Part shown: in pieces, positions 51,265-60,408 of the stretch
Numbering within the stretch: position 1 is the first letter of the stretch
How the letters are laid out: the number at the start of each line of letters is the position of its first letter
Assembly: GCA_964472305.1 (NCBI GenBank)
Contig: CAYYJR010000005.1
Location: 152,145 to 216,144, forward strand
Direction: 5' to 3'
DNA from: CAYYJR01 sp964472305
GTDB lineage: Bacteria; Armatimonadota; Hebobacteria; CAIYQO01
DNA length: 64,000 nucleotides
The notes under the pieces: model-generated
Databases searched by the model: none
Seen by the model: only the letters and a program-made list of their open reading frames with translations
What the model was told of the DNA's origin: nothing
Position numbers and translations under genes: made by a program

Positions 51265-52422
51265 ATGATGTTGCTTTTCCTCCTGTCGCTCTGCTCCCTG
51301 GCTGCCGTTGCATGCGCGATGGGTGACCAGCCAGCGCCTGTGTCGGCAGCACACACGGTGGAGGCGCGCATCGCCGCGCGCACTTTCCCGTCGGTGTTTC
51401 AGGCATGGAATCGCGCGGATAACCTTCCTAACGAAGACCCGGCGGTGACGCTGGCACGCCATGATCTGGTATTTCACGGAGCATCATTCTTCGGCCTGCA
51501 ATGGGATAATCCGGCCATTGGCCTTGCGACCGGCTTCACGACGGAGAGCCTGTCGCGTGGGCTGGCACGGCGCGCGGCGCTGTTGGCGCGTAATCCCCGG
51601 CAGCTTTTCCTCATGGAAATTCGCTATCGGGATGCCGCGCGCGGATATCTGCCCGCCAACCATGCGTGGTGGAAACGCGACCGGGATGGGCAGTTCGTGG
51701 CGGGGTGGGAGGAAGGGGGTTACTTGCTGCTCGATTTCGCGAATCCCGCGTTTCGCGAACAGGTTGTTCGACAGTGTGAGGCCGCGGTCACCAGTGGCGT
51801 GGTCGATGGCGTCATGCTGGACTGGTGGGATGACGATGACGACCGCCTGGCGCTCGTCACGGCGATCCGTACGCGCATCGGCGCGCACGCGCTCATTCTA
51901 GTTAACACCAACGACCGTATCACGCCCCGCACTGCCCCATTTGTAAACGGCTACTTCATGGAATGCTATCGCAGCGAGTCCGCCGAGGATTGGCGCCGTA
52001 TCGCCGATACGCTCACCTGGGCTGAACAGCACCTGCGCGCTCCACGCATCAACTGTCTCGAAACCTGGTATCACCATTATCGTAACGATCTCAACCTGAT
52101 GCGCGCCGTTACCACTCTCTCGCTTACCCTCTCCGACGGCTATTGTCTATTTTCCGATCCCAATCCGCTGCCCACGCCGGACCACCTGCACAACTGGTAC
52201 GCCTTCTGGGATGCCAAACTCGGCAAGCCGCTCGCTCCTGGCCGACTTCGTCCCAATGGCAGTATTCTCCGCGAGTTCGAACACGGCGCCGCAGTCTATA
52301 ATCCCATGGGCAATCCGTCCGTTATCCTCAGTTTCGACACCCCGCGCACCAGCGTTGCCACCGGCATCATCGCCGGGACGCATACGTTGAATGGGGGCGA
52401 TGGGGATTGTTATCTGAACTGA
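51265..52422 (+). CDS. Exported putative glycoside hydrolase-like protein
   Basis: 385 residues. Hydrophobic signal LLFLLSLCSLAAVACAMG, possibly a lipoprotein (AVAC, unusual lipobox). The body resembles the putative TIM-barrel families with DWWDDDDD: FPSVFQAWNRADNL, ARHDLVFHGASFFGLQWD, LLDFANPAFREQVV and GVMLDWWDDDDD, where the Asp cluster after strand 4 may be catalytic. Two ATG (51265, 51268) are adjacent; the ribosome site is poor. Substrate unknown. It lies divergent from GH29. Confidence 0.65.
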   Translation: MMLLFLLSLCSLAAVACAMGDQPAPVSAAHTVEARIAARTFPSVFQAWNRADNLPNEDPAVTLARHDLVFHGASFFGLQWDNPAIGLATGFTTESLSRGLARRAALLARNPRQLFLMEIRYRDAARGYLPANHAWWKRDRDGQFVAGWEEGGYLLLDFANPAFREQVVRQCEAAVTSGVVDGVMLDWWDDDDDRLALVTAIRTRIGAHALILVNTNDRITPRTAPFVNGYFMECYRSESAEDWRRIADTLTWAEQHLRAPRINCLETWYHHYRNDLNLMRAVTTLSLTLSDGYCLFSDPNPLPTPDHLHNWYAFWDAKLGKPLAPGRLRPNGSILREFEHGAAVYNPMGNPSVILSFDTPRTSVATGIIAGTHTLNGGDGDCYLN

Positions 52423-52618
52423 TACATTGCGCGAGGCTGATTTCCTGGCGCAGCAGGGGAGGTGACACCGCGATTCCTCACGGCACGCAATATGCGTGAG
52501 ACTCCAGGTGCACGCCGTTCTAAAATCGCGATAGTTCATGCGGTTTTTCGTAGAAAAAGTTAGAGGAAAATTTGTTGGAACCCCCCACGATGCTCGTGGA
52601 ACGTATAAAATAGGTGCG

Positions 52619-53338
52619 ATGAACGACGTTCACGGGGAAATCATTGTCGTCGCTTCGTTCGAAGAACTGGCCGCGTCTGCGGCGGAGCGAATCGTGTCGG
52701 CAGCGCTGGAATCGGTGGCGGCACGCGGCGCATTCACGCTGGGTTTGTCGGGCGGAAAGACACCGGTCCCGGTTTTCCGTCAATTGGCACGGGCCTCCAT
52801 GCACGACCGCATGCCATGGCTGCTTACCGATGTCTACTGGTGCGACGAGCGCTGCGTAGGGCCGAATGATCCGGCCAGCAACTTCGGAATGGCCCGGCAA
52901 CTGCTGCTGTCGCGCGTGCCATTGTCGAATGAACAGATTCATCGCATCCATGCTGAAGACTCCCGCCGCGATGCCGCCGCCGCGCGCTACGCCGTCGCCT
53001 TGCCGGCACACCTCGACCTGCTGGTGCTGGGCATCGGCGACGACGGGCACATCGCCTCGCTCTTTCCCCACAGCGCCGCGCTGCAAGAACATGAGCGTCT
53101 GGTTGTCGTCGTGTCCGACGCGCCCAAGCTCCCACGCTGCCGCATTACCATCACCCCGCCGGTGATCGAAAACGCCAGAGCGCTGCTGACATTAGCGACC
53201 GGCGCGACAAAAGCGGACGCCGTCGCCCGCGCGCTCATCGGTTCGCCAAACCTTGACGAAACTCCCGCCCAACTTGCCCGTCGCGGCGACTGGTTGCTGG
53301 ATGCCGACGCGGCCGGCGCGCTACCGAAGGGTCTGTGA
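52619..53338 (+). CDS. pgl: 6-phosphogluconolactonase
   Basis: Second step of the oxidative pentose phosphate pathway. Family motifs: TLGLSGGKTPVPVFRQLA, VYWCDERCVGPNDPASNFGM, and LLVLGIGDDGHIASLFP with the catalytic His. 239 residues. ATG 52619 is chosen because the family begins shortly before the SGG motif; a TAAAAT hexamer lies seven bases before it, so it may be leaderless too. Neither zwf nor gnd is adjacent. Converges with lepA. Confidence 0.94.
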   Translation: MNDVHGEIIVVASFEELAASAAERIVSAALESVAARGAFTLGLSGGKTPVPVFRQLARASMHDRMPWLLTDVYWCDERCVGPNDPASNFGMARQLLLSRVPLSNEQIHRIHAEDSRRDAAAARYAVALPAHLDLLVLGIGDDGHIASLFPHSAALQEHERLVVVVSDAPKLPRCRITITPPVIENARALLTLATGATKADAVARALIGSPNLDETPAQLARRGDWLLDADAAGALPKGL

Positions 53339-53419
53339 CCTGGGTGGGGATGGCAGTCGAGCCGGTCAGCCATGACCGACTCAACCATCAGTGAGGGTCT
53401 GGCATATTCGACGACCGGA

Positions 53420-55222
53420 TTACTCTTCCAGCCGCAGCACGCTCATGAAGGCTTCCTGCGGCACCTCAACGCTGCCGATATTCTTCATGCGCTTTTTCCC
53501 GGCCTTCTGTTTCTCCAGCAGCTTGCGCTTGCGGGTGATGTCGCCGCCGTAGCACTTGGCGATGACATCCTTGCGGAAGGCGCGCACGGATTCGGCGGCG
53601 ATCACTTTCCCGCCAATGGCTGCCTGGATGCGTATTTCCATTTGCTGGCGCGGGATGACTTCTTTCAGCTTTTTCGCCATCGACGCTCCGCGTTTGTAGG
53701 CACGCTCGCGCGGGGTGATGAAGGAGAGGGCGTCAACCGGGTCACCGTTCACCAGCATATGCACCTTCACCAGATCGCCCGCCCGGTAGCCGGCGAATTC
53801 GTAATCGAATGAAGCGTAACCGCGGGTGTGGGATTTGAGCTTGTCGAAGAAATCGAGCAGAATCTCGCTGAGTGGCATGTCGTAGTTGATGATGACGCGT
53901 TTGCTGCCCGCGTATTCCATGGAGTGGTAGATGCCGCGCCGGTCCTGTGCCAGTTCCATGCAGATGCCGATGAACTCGCTGGGACCGATGATGGTGGCCG
54001 AGACATACGGCTCTTCTATCATCTTGATGCGGTCGGGTGCGGGCATATCCGCCGGATTATCCACCATTTCGACATCGCCGTTGGTGGTGGTGACACGGTA
54101 GACCACGCTGGGCGAGGTGGCGACCAGGTCCAGGTTGTATTCGCGCTCCAGTCGCTCCTGCACGATTTCCATGTGCAGCAGGCCGAGGAAGCCGGCACGG
54201 AAGCCAAAGCCGAGCGCTGACGACGTTTCCGGCTCGTAGGTAAGCGCGGCATCGTTGAGTTGCAGTTTCTCCAGCGCCTCGCGCAGGATCGGGTAATCCG
54301 CGCTGTCGGTGGGGTACAGGCCGCAGAAGACCATCGGCTTCGCCTCGCGGAAGCCGGGCAGCGCCTGCAGCGCCGGGCGCGCAGCGAGGGTGATGGTGTC
54401 GCCCACCGGCGCGTCGCCCAGGCTTTTGATGCCGGCCGCCACGTAGCCCACTTCACCCGCCACCAGCGCGTCGGTGGGGTTCATACCCAGCGTGAAGCGG
54501 CCTACCTCCTGCACCTCGAAGGTCTTGCCGGTGGACATCACCTGGATGCGCGTGTCTGGACGCAGGATGCCGTTGCGCACGCGCACGTATGCGATGATGC
54601 CACGGTAGGGGTCGAAATGCGAGTCGAAGATCATCGCTTGCAGCGGTGCCTCGCGGTCGCCTTGTGGTGGCGAAATATGCGCGACGATGGCTTCCAGAAT
54701 TGCTTCGGTGCCCACGCCTTCCTTCGCGGAGGCCAGAATCGCCTCATCGGCGGGAATGGCCAGCGCATCCTCTAACTCACCGCGCACGCGCTCAGGATCG
54801 GCGCTGGGCAGGTCGATCTTATTGATTACCGGAATGAGTTGCAGGTGCTGTTCGTTGGCCAGAATGCAGTTGGCCACCGTCTGTGCCTCCACACCCTGCA
54901 CGGCGTCCACGACCAGAATCGCCCCTTCGCAAGCCGCCAGGCTGCGCGACACCTCGTAGTGAAAGTCCACGTGCCCCGGCGTATCGATCAGGTTCAGTTC
55001 ATAATCTTTCCCGTCGTTCGCATGATAGGTCAGCGCCACCGCACTCGCTTTGATCGTGATGCCGCGTTCGCGCTCCAGTTCCATGGAATCCAGGATCTGT
55101 TCCGTCTTCAATCGCTCGGTCATCACCCCGGTATATTCCAGCAAGCGGTCGGCCAGCGTGGATTTACCGTGGTCGATATGCGCGATTATGCAAAAATTGC
55201 GTATCTGGGATTGTTCGATCAT
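53420..55222 (-). CDS. lepA: Elongation factor 4 (LepA)
   Basis: Ribosome-bound GTPase. G1 AHIDHGKST, G3 DTPGHVDF, G4 NKIDLPSA, and the LepA-specific C-terminal domain with GYASFDYEFAGYRAGDLVKV and VPQEAFMSVL. 600 residues as usual. Promoter TGGACA-18-TATAAT 29 nt upstream; ribosome site is weak. Stands alone. Confidence 0.98.
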   Translation of the reverse strand: MIEQSQIRNFCIIAHIDHGKSTLADRLLEYTGVMTERLKTEQILDSMELERERGITIKASAVALTYHANDGKDYELNLIDTPGHVDFHYEVSRSLAACEGAILVVDAVQGVEAQTVANCILANEQHLQLIPVINKIDLPSADPERVRGELEDALAIPADEAILASAKEGVGTEAILEAIVAHISPPQGDREAPLQAMIFDSHFDPYRGIIAYVRVRNGILRPDTRIQVMSTGKTFEVQEVGRFTLGMNPTDALVAGEVGYVAAGIKSLGDAPVGDTITLAARPALQALPGFREAKPMVFCGLYPTDSADYPILREALEKLQLNDAALTYEPETSSALGFGFRAGFLGLLHMEIVQERLEREYNLDLVATSPSVVYRVTTTNGDVEMVDNPADMPAPDRIKMIEEPYVSATIIGPSEFIGICMELAQDRRGIYHSMEYAGSKRVIINYDMPLSEILLDFFDKLKSHTRGYASFDYEFAGYRAGDLVKVHMLVNGDPVDALSFITPRERAYKRGASMAKKLKEVIPRQQMEIRIQAAIGGKVIAAESVRAFRKDVIAKCYGGDITRKRKLLEKQKAGKKRMKNIGSVEVPQEAFMSVLRLEE

Positions 55223-55251
55223 CTGTGTTTTACACCCTAAGTTGTCCGATC

Positions 55252-55281
55252 ATTATAGTGGCGACAGCCGGCAGGTGTCCA
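55252..55281 (-). promoter_or_regulatory. lepA promoter
   Basis: On the minus strand TGGACA (plus 55276-55281), an 18-nt spacer and a consensus TATAAT (plus 55252-55257), 29 nt before the ATG. Confidence 0.65.
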
Positions 55282-55379
55282 GTAATCGCGCACCGTCCGG
55301 GTGGCGTGCAAAAGGGACCGGCATGTCCCGCTGTCGCAGGACGCGCCAGTCCCCACGGTGCCCAGCATCTGCGCACCGG

Positions 55380-56318
55380 CTATTTGCGGCTGATTGCGCG
55401 CTTCGCGGCAGCCACTACGTTGGCGGCAGTCAGACCGTACTTCTCGATCAGCGCGTCGGGAGTGCCGGACTCGGCGTAATGCTCGCCGATATTCACGAAC
55501 TCCATCGGCGCCGGCTGATGGCCGGCGACCGCCATGGCGACCACGCTGCCCAGCCCGCCGTGGGTGACGTGCTCCTCGGCGACCACGATGGCACCGGTGT
55601 CTTTTGCGGCGGCGACCACCGCTTCCACATCCAGCGGCTTCACGGTGGCGATGTTCAGCACGCGGGCAGCGATGCCTTCCGCGGCCAGGCTGTCGGCGGC
55701 ATCCAGTGCGGCGCCCACCATTAATCCGTGGGCGATGAGCGTCACGTCGGTGCCGTCTCGCAGTTGGTCGGCTTTGCCGATGACGAAGGTCTTGCCGTCA
55801 GGGTAGACGATCGGCGCCTTTGGACGACCCGCGCGCAGGTAGACCGGACCGCGATGCAGCGCGGCGGCCTTCACCGCGGCGCGCATTTCGAACTCGTCGC
55901 ACGGCACGATGACCACGAAATCGTCCAGCGTGCATGCCAGCGCGATGTCCTCGATGCCCTGCTGAGAAACGCCGTCCTCGCCGATGCTGATGCCGGCATG
56001 CGTGCCGCAGAACTTCGCATTTTCACCCTGGTAGGCGACTGCCATGCGCAATTGGTCGAATCCCTTGCAGATAAGGAAGGAGGCAAAGCTGGAGGCGAAG
56101 GGGATTTTACCGCATGAGGCCAGTCCGGCTGCCACGCCGACCATATTCGCTTCGCTGATGCCCATATTGAAAAATCGCTCGGGAAACTTATCGGCAAACT
56201 TCTTGCTCATGGTGGACTTGGACAGGTCGGCATCCAACACCACGAGCTCCGGCATCTCCGCCCCGAGGGCGGCGAGCGCTTCACCGTATGCTTCACGCGT
56301 TGCTTTACCCAGTTGCAT
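55380..56318 (-). CDS. tktB: Transketolase, C-terminal subunit (split enzyme)
   Basis: Pyrimidine-binding and C-terminal domains of transketolase. FNMGISEANMVGVAAGLASC includes the Glu that activates thiamine diphosphate. GTHAGISIGEDGVSQQGIED is the other landmark. 312 residues. ATG 56318 is chosen because GGGGAG lies at correct distance; the two upstream ATG have none. It follows the N-terminal subunit by 104 nt. Two-gene transketolases are common in archaea and many bacteria. Confidence 0.95.
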   Translation of the reverse strand: MQLGKATREAYGEALAALGAEMPELVVLDADLSKSTMSKKFADKFPERFFNMGISEANMVGVAAGLASCGKIPFASSFASFLICKGFDQLRMAVAYQGENAKFCGTHAGISIGEDGVSQQGIEDIALACTLDDFVVIVPCDEFEMRAAVKAAALHRGPVYLRAGRPKAPIVYPDGKTFVIGKADQLRDGTDVTLIAHGLMVGAALDAADSLAAEGIAARVLNIATVKPLDVEAVVAAAKDTGAIVVAEEHVTHGGLGSVVAMAVAGHQPAPMEFVNIGEHYAESGTPDALIEKYGLTAANVVAAAKRAISRK

Positions 56319-56422
56319 GTTCGTACTCCCCATTTGTCGCGTGCCAGCAGGATACCGCACGCATTCCTGACCGTATTGAGTCTGTGTCACTCCGGCATTT
56401 CATACGCTGTCGGAGTTTGTGA

Positions 56423-57256
56423 TTATGCTAATTCCGCCAGTGCTTTCGCGCATTCCTCGGCACTGGGCGCCTTGCCGTGCCAGTCATTGTTGCCTTCCAT
56501 GAACGACACGCCTTTGCCTTTGATGGTGTGGGCGACCAGGCAGACCGGTTTACCGGTTACCGTCTTCGCTTCGTCGAAGCCGCGCAGGATCGACGGGAGA
56601 TCATGCCCATCGACCTCGATGACGTGCCAGCCGAAGGCAGCCCACTTCTCGATGACCGGCGTCCAGTCGAGAATTTCCGCGATGGAGCCGTCGAGTTGGA
56701 ACTTGTTGAAGTCAAGGATCGCGACCAGATTGTCAAGATGATGGGCAGTGGCGCTCATTGCTGCTTCCCACACCTGGCCTTCTTCCGCTTCACCATCACC
56801 GAGCATTACGTAGACGCGATAGTCGGCGCCGTTCAAGCGGGCGGCCAGTGCCATGCCGACGCCGACGGACAATCCCTGGCCCAGCGAACCGGTGGAGGCT
56901 TCCATCAGCGCGCAATCGGCCTTCGATGGATGTCCTTGCAGCGGGCTGCAAATTCTGCGCAGCGTGCACAGCGACTCGACGGGCAGGAAGCCGGCTTCCG
57001 CCAGCGTGGCGTACAGCACCGGCACGGCATGCCCTTTGCTCATGATGAAGCGGTCGCGATTGGGATGATGCGGGTCGGCCGGATCGTGGCGCATGACGCC
57101 GCCGAAATACAGCGCGGTCATCAGGTCCGCCGCGGACAGCGAGCCGCCGGGATGGCCTGACTTTGCGCAGGTGAGCATCTCCACCACGTGGCGCCGAATG
57201 GCTTTCGCCTTGTCGCGCAGCGCGTCGGTGGACAGCGCGAGGGATTGGGTAGCCAT
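56423..57256 (-). CDS. tktA: Transketolase, N-terminal subunit (split enzyme)
   Basis: Thiamine diphosphate pyrophosphate-binding half. CAKSGHPGGSLSAADLMTALYF, GSLGQGLSVGVGMALAARLN and the metal-binding motif GDGEAEEGQVWEAAM ... DFNKFQLDG. 277 residues. First gene of the transketolase pair, AAGGAG site. The partner C-terminal subunit follows. Confidence 0.95.
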   Translation of the reverse strand: MATQSLALSTDALRDKAKAIRRHVVEMLTCAKSGHPGGSLSAADLMTALYFGGVMRHDPADPHHPNRDRFIMSKGHAVPVLYATLAEAGFLPVESLCTLRRICSPLQGHPSKADCALMEASTGSLGQGLSVGVGMALAARLNGADYRVYVMLGDGEAEEGQVWEAAMSATAHHLDNLVAILDFNKFQLDGSIAEILDWTPVIEKWAAFGWHVIEVDGHDLPSILRGFDEAKTVTGKPVCLVAHTIKGKGVSFMEGNNDWHGKAPSAEECAKALAELA

Positions 57257-57582
57257 GAACCGTAGTTCTCCTTCAGTGGGTCATCGCCCGTGCGGCCAGC
57301 CGCCGGACAATCGACCGCAGTATAGCAGATTTCGCGCGAAGAGACCAGCGTCCGTTGACATGGTGACAGGATAAAGCGGTGACACGGTGGGGCGATGTCA
57401 GGAATGGCGGATGATCCGGGCGCGTAATCATTCCCACCATCCTGTGTGCACTCGTTTCCCGGCTCAGTCGGCATCCGGGTCAAGAGCGTTCACAGCGTTT
57501 GACAGCGGCCAATAATCGTGTAAATATTCGACCGGTCGTATAAGCGTCGAGGCGGGAGCCGTTGTCCCGAGTGGTACTGACA
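57257..57582. other. Divergent region between transketolase and SGNH genes
   Basis: The 326 bp include TTGACA (57499-57504), a 16-nt spacer and TAAATA (57521-57526), a likely promoter for the SGNH gene. The transketolase side shows no clear hexamers. No gene seen. Confidence 0.45.
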
Positions 57583-58764
57583 ATGAAACATCTGGTGGTC
57601 GTGGTGATACTCATGGGATTTGGCATTCAACATGCGCTGGCTGCTGTCTTGCTGCAGAGCGATTTTGAACAGGATCCGCTCACAGCGGGCTGGTGCGCGT
57701 CGGCGCCTGACGATCACAGCGCCGTGCCACTGTGGGCGGAAGGTGGCGCGCATTCGGGCACGCGATACCTGGCGGTGACGCGTGGCGGTTGGCGCAGTCC
57801 GATGATCCCGGTGACGCCGGGCGGGTATTATCTTGTCGAGGCGTATATCCGCGGCGATGGTCCCGGGCTGTGGCATGCGCTGTACTTCGATGGCAACAGC
57901 GTGAAGTTGGAACCGTCCATTGACCTAGCCATGGTGAAATCCGGCATCTGCACCGGTACCGATCAATCCGCGGAATGGAAGCTGCAGGTGATGTGCTTCC
58001 GCGCAGCACCCGGCGTCACGCATGCCCAGCTCCTCTTTCAGCCGCGAGCAGATAAGATGCTCGCGGTCGATGACGTAATCGTGCGCAGCGCAACGCGGCA
58101 GGAAGCGACGCAATGGGCGGAAGACATTTACGCGATGGTGCCGCCGGTCACCTATACACCGCCGGCTGACCGCTGGCAATATTTGCCCCATCTGCGGGAG
58201 TTAATGCAAAAGGGCGGTAACCTGCGCATGGTACTGCTGGGCAGCAGTAATATTAATGATGTCTCGAGCAGTTATCCTGAACTGCGTATCATGCAGCGCA
58301 ACCCTCAGGTGGTCATCGACCCCGTCATTTCAGTACGGGGCAGCACGGGATGTAACTATTATCAGGCGCCGCAACAGGTGAAGGCGTATATCCTCGATTA
58401 CAAACCGGACCTGGTCGTCATCGAATGTTCCAGCTTCGATTCCACCATCGAATCGATCCGCAGCGTTGTCAGGCAAGTGCGCGCAGCCGGCCGGACGGAG
58501 GTCGTGTTGGCCACCACTGCCGGGTTCGACAAGTCGTGGTTGCTACCCATCGATCCAAACGGCACCGATTTTTACGCCGGTGTGCTGCGCCTGGCCAATG
58601 AAGAGAAGATTGCCTTTCTCGATTTAGGCCGTCCCGCCTCGCGCTATTTCGCAGATTGCGGCAAACCCTACGCATTCTTTCGTCGCGATGCGCACCACTT
58701 CAACGACCGCGGCAAGCAAGCCATGGCCCAACTCGTCGCGGCATTTTTCACGATCCACGAGTGA
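57583..58764 (+). CDS. Secreted SGNH-type hydrolase-like protein with N-terminal carbohydrate-binding-like domain
   Basis: 393 residues. Signal peptide MKHLVVVVILMGFGIQHALA. Residues ~25-170 look like a jelly-roll binding module (SDFEQDPLTAGWCASAP). Residues ~190-390 follow the SGNH pattern: block I VLLGSSNIND (usually GDS), block II-like RGSTGCNY, IECSSFDS where Asn is normal in block III, and DAHHFNDRG as the DxxH block V. Because block I and III differ, activity is uncertain. Its end overlaps the convergent ceramidase-like gene by 17 nt. Confidence 0.7.
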   Translation: MKHLVVVVILMGFGIQHALAAVLLQSDFEQDPLTAGWCASAPDDHSAVPLWAEGGAHSGTRYLAVTRGGWRSPMIPVTPGGYYLVEAYIRGDGPGLWHALYFDGNSVKLEPSIDLAMVKSGICTGTDQSAEWKLQVMCFRAAPGVTHAQLLFQPRADKMLAVDDVIVRSATRQEATQWAEDIYAMVPPVTYTPPADRWQYLPHLRELMQKGGNLRMVLLGSSNINDVSSSYPELRIMQRNPQVVIDPVISVRGSTGCNYYQAPQQVKAYILDYKPDLVVIECSSFDSTIESIRSVVRQVRAAGRTEVVLATTAGFDKSWLLPIDPNGTDFYAGVLRLANEEKIAFLDLGRPASRYFADCGKPYAFFRRDAHHFNDRGKQAMAQLVAAFFTIHE

Positions 58765-60010
58765 TATCGCGATGCATCGCTGCCACGCGTGAAGACGTTT
58801 CGCGTGCCGCGTGTTCGGTAGCGGCTTCGACGGCGGCGGCGACGTGCGCCTGCAGCGTGGCTTCCAAGCGTTCCAGTGGGGCCCAGGTCGGCTCGTAGGC
58901 ACCTTGTTGTTGGGCGTCGTCGGTGGGGAGGTAGCCGACGAAGTCGTTCGCGATGGAGACGACGACCGTCGTGAAGTCGGGAAACCGCCGGCGGAAGAGG
59001 CTGTTGTATTCACTGAACAACTCGCCGGGAACGCCGACCAGCAGTAGGGAGCCGGCGACCAGCGCTTGCACGTCGGTGCGGAAGGTTTCGCCGCGCAGCC
59101 GGCGACGGCAGCCGACGGGGCTTAGTTCGTCGCGTTCGCGCGTAATGTCCCAGGGAACGATGGCGGCGCCCAGCGGACCGCCGGCGAGTGACGCCAGCGC
59201 GGGCAGAGCGTCCAGCACGGTCGCCGCCAGCGATTCGCCCATGCGGCGCGGGTACTCGGCGCCGATGGTAACGCACACGCGGGGGTCGATGTTGCCGCCG
59301 CCGGCAAGGGCGAAGTGAGCGGTGCACGCCGGCAACTCTGCTTCCAGGCGGTCCTTCAGGTAGCCCGGATAATCGGGGGAGATGTCGAGACTGCCGCTGC
59401 CCAGCGTGACGGGATGGCAACCATAATTGACCAGCAGACCGGCGAGGTGCCCAACACCGGTACGCGCGCCGACGAGCAGCACCGACGGATCGGCATACCC
59501 GGTGTGCACACCGTGCGGATCGTCCCACTCGTTTATCCAGCCACCGTCGGCGGTCTGCACGCGGCGGTTGCTCATCAACTCGTTGGCAGTGGTCCACGCC
59601 CCAGCGAAATGCGCGGGAGCGGCGGAGTGCCACGCCGTCTCCACCAGCGCCGCCAGCCGCTCAGGCAGCATGGCGAGGTATTGCTCATCCAGCGCATTCC
59701 ACTCCGCGGCGCCCAGGATGGTTGCCGGCCCGGAGTGAGTGTGGGTGGCGGAAAGCATCACTGCCGCCGCCGGCAAGCCGATGCGATCGGAAACGCGCCG
59801 CCGCACCTCGCTCGTCATCTCGAGGGGGTAGCCCAGTGTATCGCCGGTGATCAGCACCCAGCCGCGCTCGCCCTGACGGCACACCAGCGCCTCCGCGCGT
59901 AGCGGATGCCCAAGTCCGGTGGCCCGGCGGGGGACATACCCCACCAGCAGCGCGCCTACCGGCGGGGTGATATCGATGGTCGCGGTGCCGATACGCAGGG
60001 ATTGTGTCAT
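58748..60010 (-). CDS. Neutral/alkaline ceramidase-like protein
   Basis: 420 residues resembling the N-terminal catalytic domain of neutral/alkaline ceramidase. The start LRIGTATIDITPPVGALLVG and the zinc-site phrases SATHTHSGP and NYGCHPVTLG are family hallmarks. No signal peptide and no C-terminal Ig domain, so it is a short cytosolic variant seen in many bacteria. A sphingolipid substrate is not established. Its 3' end overlaps the SGNH gene on the other strand. Confidence 0.82.
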   Translation of the reverse strand: MTQSLRIGTATIDITPPVGALLVGYVPRRATGLGHPLRAEALVCRQGERGWVLITGDTLGYPLEMTSEVRRRVSDRIGLPAAAVMLSATHTHSGPATILGAAEWNALDEQYLAMLPERLAALVETAWHSAAPAHFAGAWTTANELMSNRRVQTADGGWINEWDDPHGVHTGYADPSVLLVGARTGVGHLAGLLVNYGCHPVTLGSGSLDISPDYPGYLKDRLEAELPACTAHFALAGGGNIDPRVCVTIGAEYPRRMGESLAATVLDALPALASLAGGPLGAAIVPWDITRERDELSPVGCRRRLRGETFRTDVQALVAGSLLLVGVPGELFSEYNSLFRRRFPDFTTVVVSIANDFVGYLPTDDAQQQGAYEPTWAPLERLEATLQAHVAAAVEAATEHAARETSSRVAAMHRDITRGS

Positions 60011-60236
60011 GGTTGCTCTCCCGAAATAGACAGGGGATGCACGGGATCATGTCTTCGAGTGCGTCGCATGAAGATAGGGATCGGGTTGCACGACGTGCGA
60101 TGGACCAGCGAGTGATCGCATTCCATATTTTCCCGGCTGTCGCATGATTTCTTCGTGTTTTGTCAAACATTTCCTGCCGCCATGTGAACCGGGCATCCGA
60201 TTTATCGTTTTCCCGTACGACGAGATTGTCGCTCAG

Positions 60237-60266
60237 TTGCAATATTTTTCACAAATCCGGTACAAT
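60237..60266 (+). promoter_or_regulatory. ppdK promoter
   Basis: TTGCAA (60237-60242), an 18-nt spacer and TACAAT (60261-60266). Leads to a leader of about 135 nt. Confidence 0.6.
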
Positions 60267-60298
60267 GTGCAGGATTTTACGCAGGACGTAGCGAACGC

Positions 60299-60406
60299 AT
60301 GGAAGACAACCTTCTGGCTGTCACCAACCTTGTGATATCCAGAAGGTTTTTGTCGCGTGTATCTCACCGGGAGAACCGGTTGACATTACCAAGTGTGGAG
60401 GAATAA
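60299..60406 (+). CDS. Possible ppdK leader peptide
   Basis: A 35-residue frame from ATG 60299 to TAA 60404-60406 spans the leader hairpin and ends two bases before the ppdK GTG, its last codons holding the ppdK ribosome site (GGAGGAA). Its own ribosome site is weak (AGGA, 12 nt upstream). The peptide has no run of one amino acid. Possibly a coupling or attenuation device, possibly chance. Confidence 0.3.
   Translation: MEDNLLAVTNLVISRRFLSRVSHRENRLTLPSVEE
60308..60351 (+). terminator. Terminator-like hairpin in the ppdK leader
   Basis: AACCTTCTGG (60308-60317) pairs perfectly with CCAGAAGGTT (60339-60348); the T-run 60347-60351 begins at the end of the stem. It lies between promoter and gene, as in the purA leader. 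Confidence 0.6.
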
Positions 60407-60408
60407 CT

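Larger units (their letters stand above)
60011..60408. other. Divergent region with the ppdK promoter and leader
   Basis: 398 bp between the ceramidase-like gene and ppdK. Contains the ppdK promoter (60237-60266), a leader hairpin with T-run (60308-60351) and a 35-codon leader frame (60299-60406). The half nearer the ceramidase-like gene shows nothing I can name. Confidence 0.55.
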
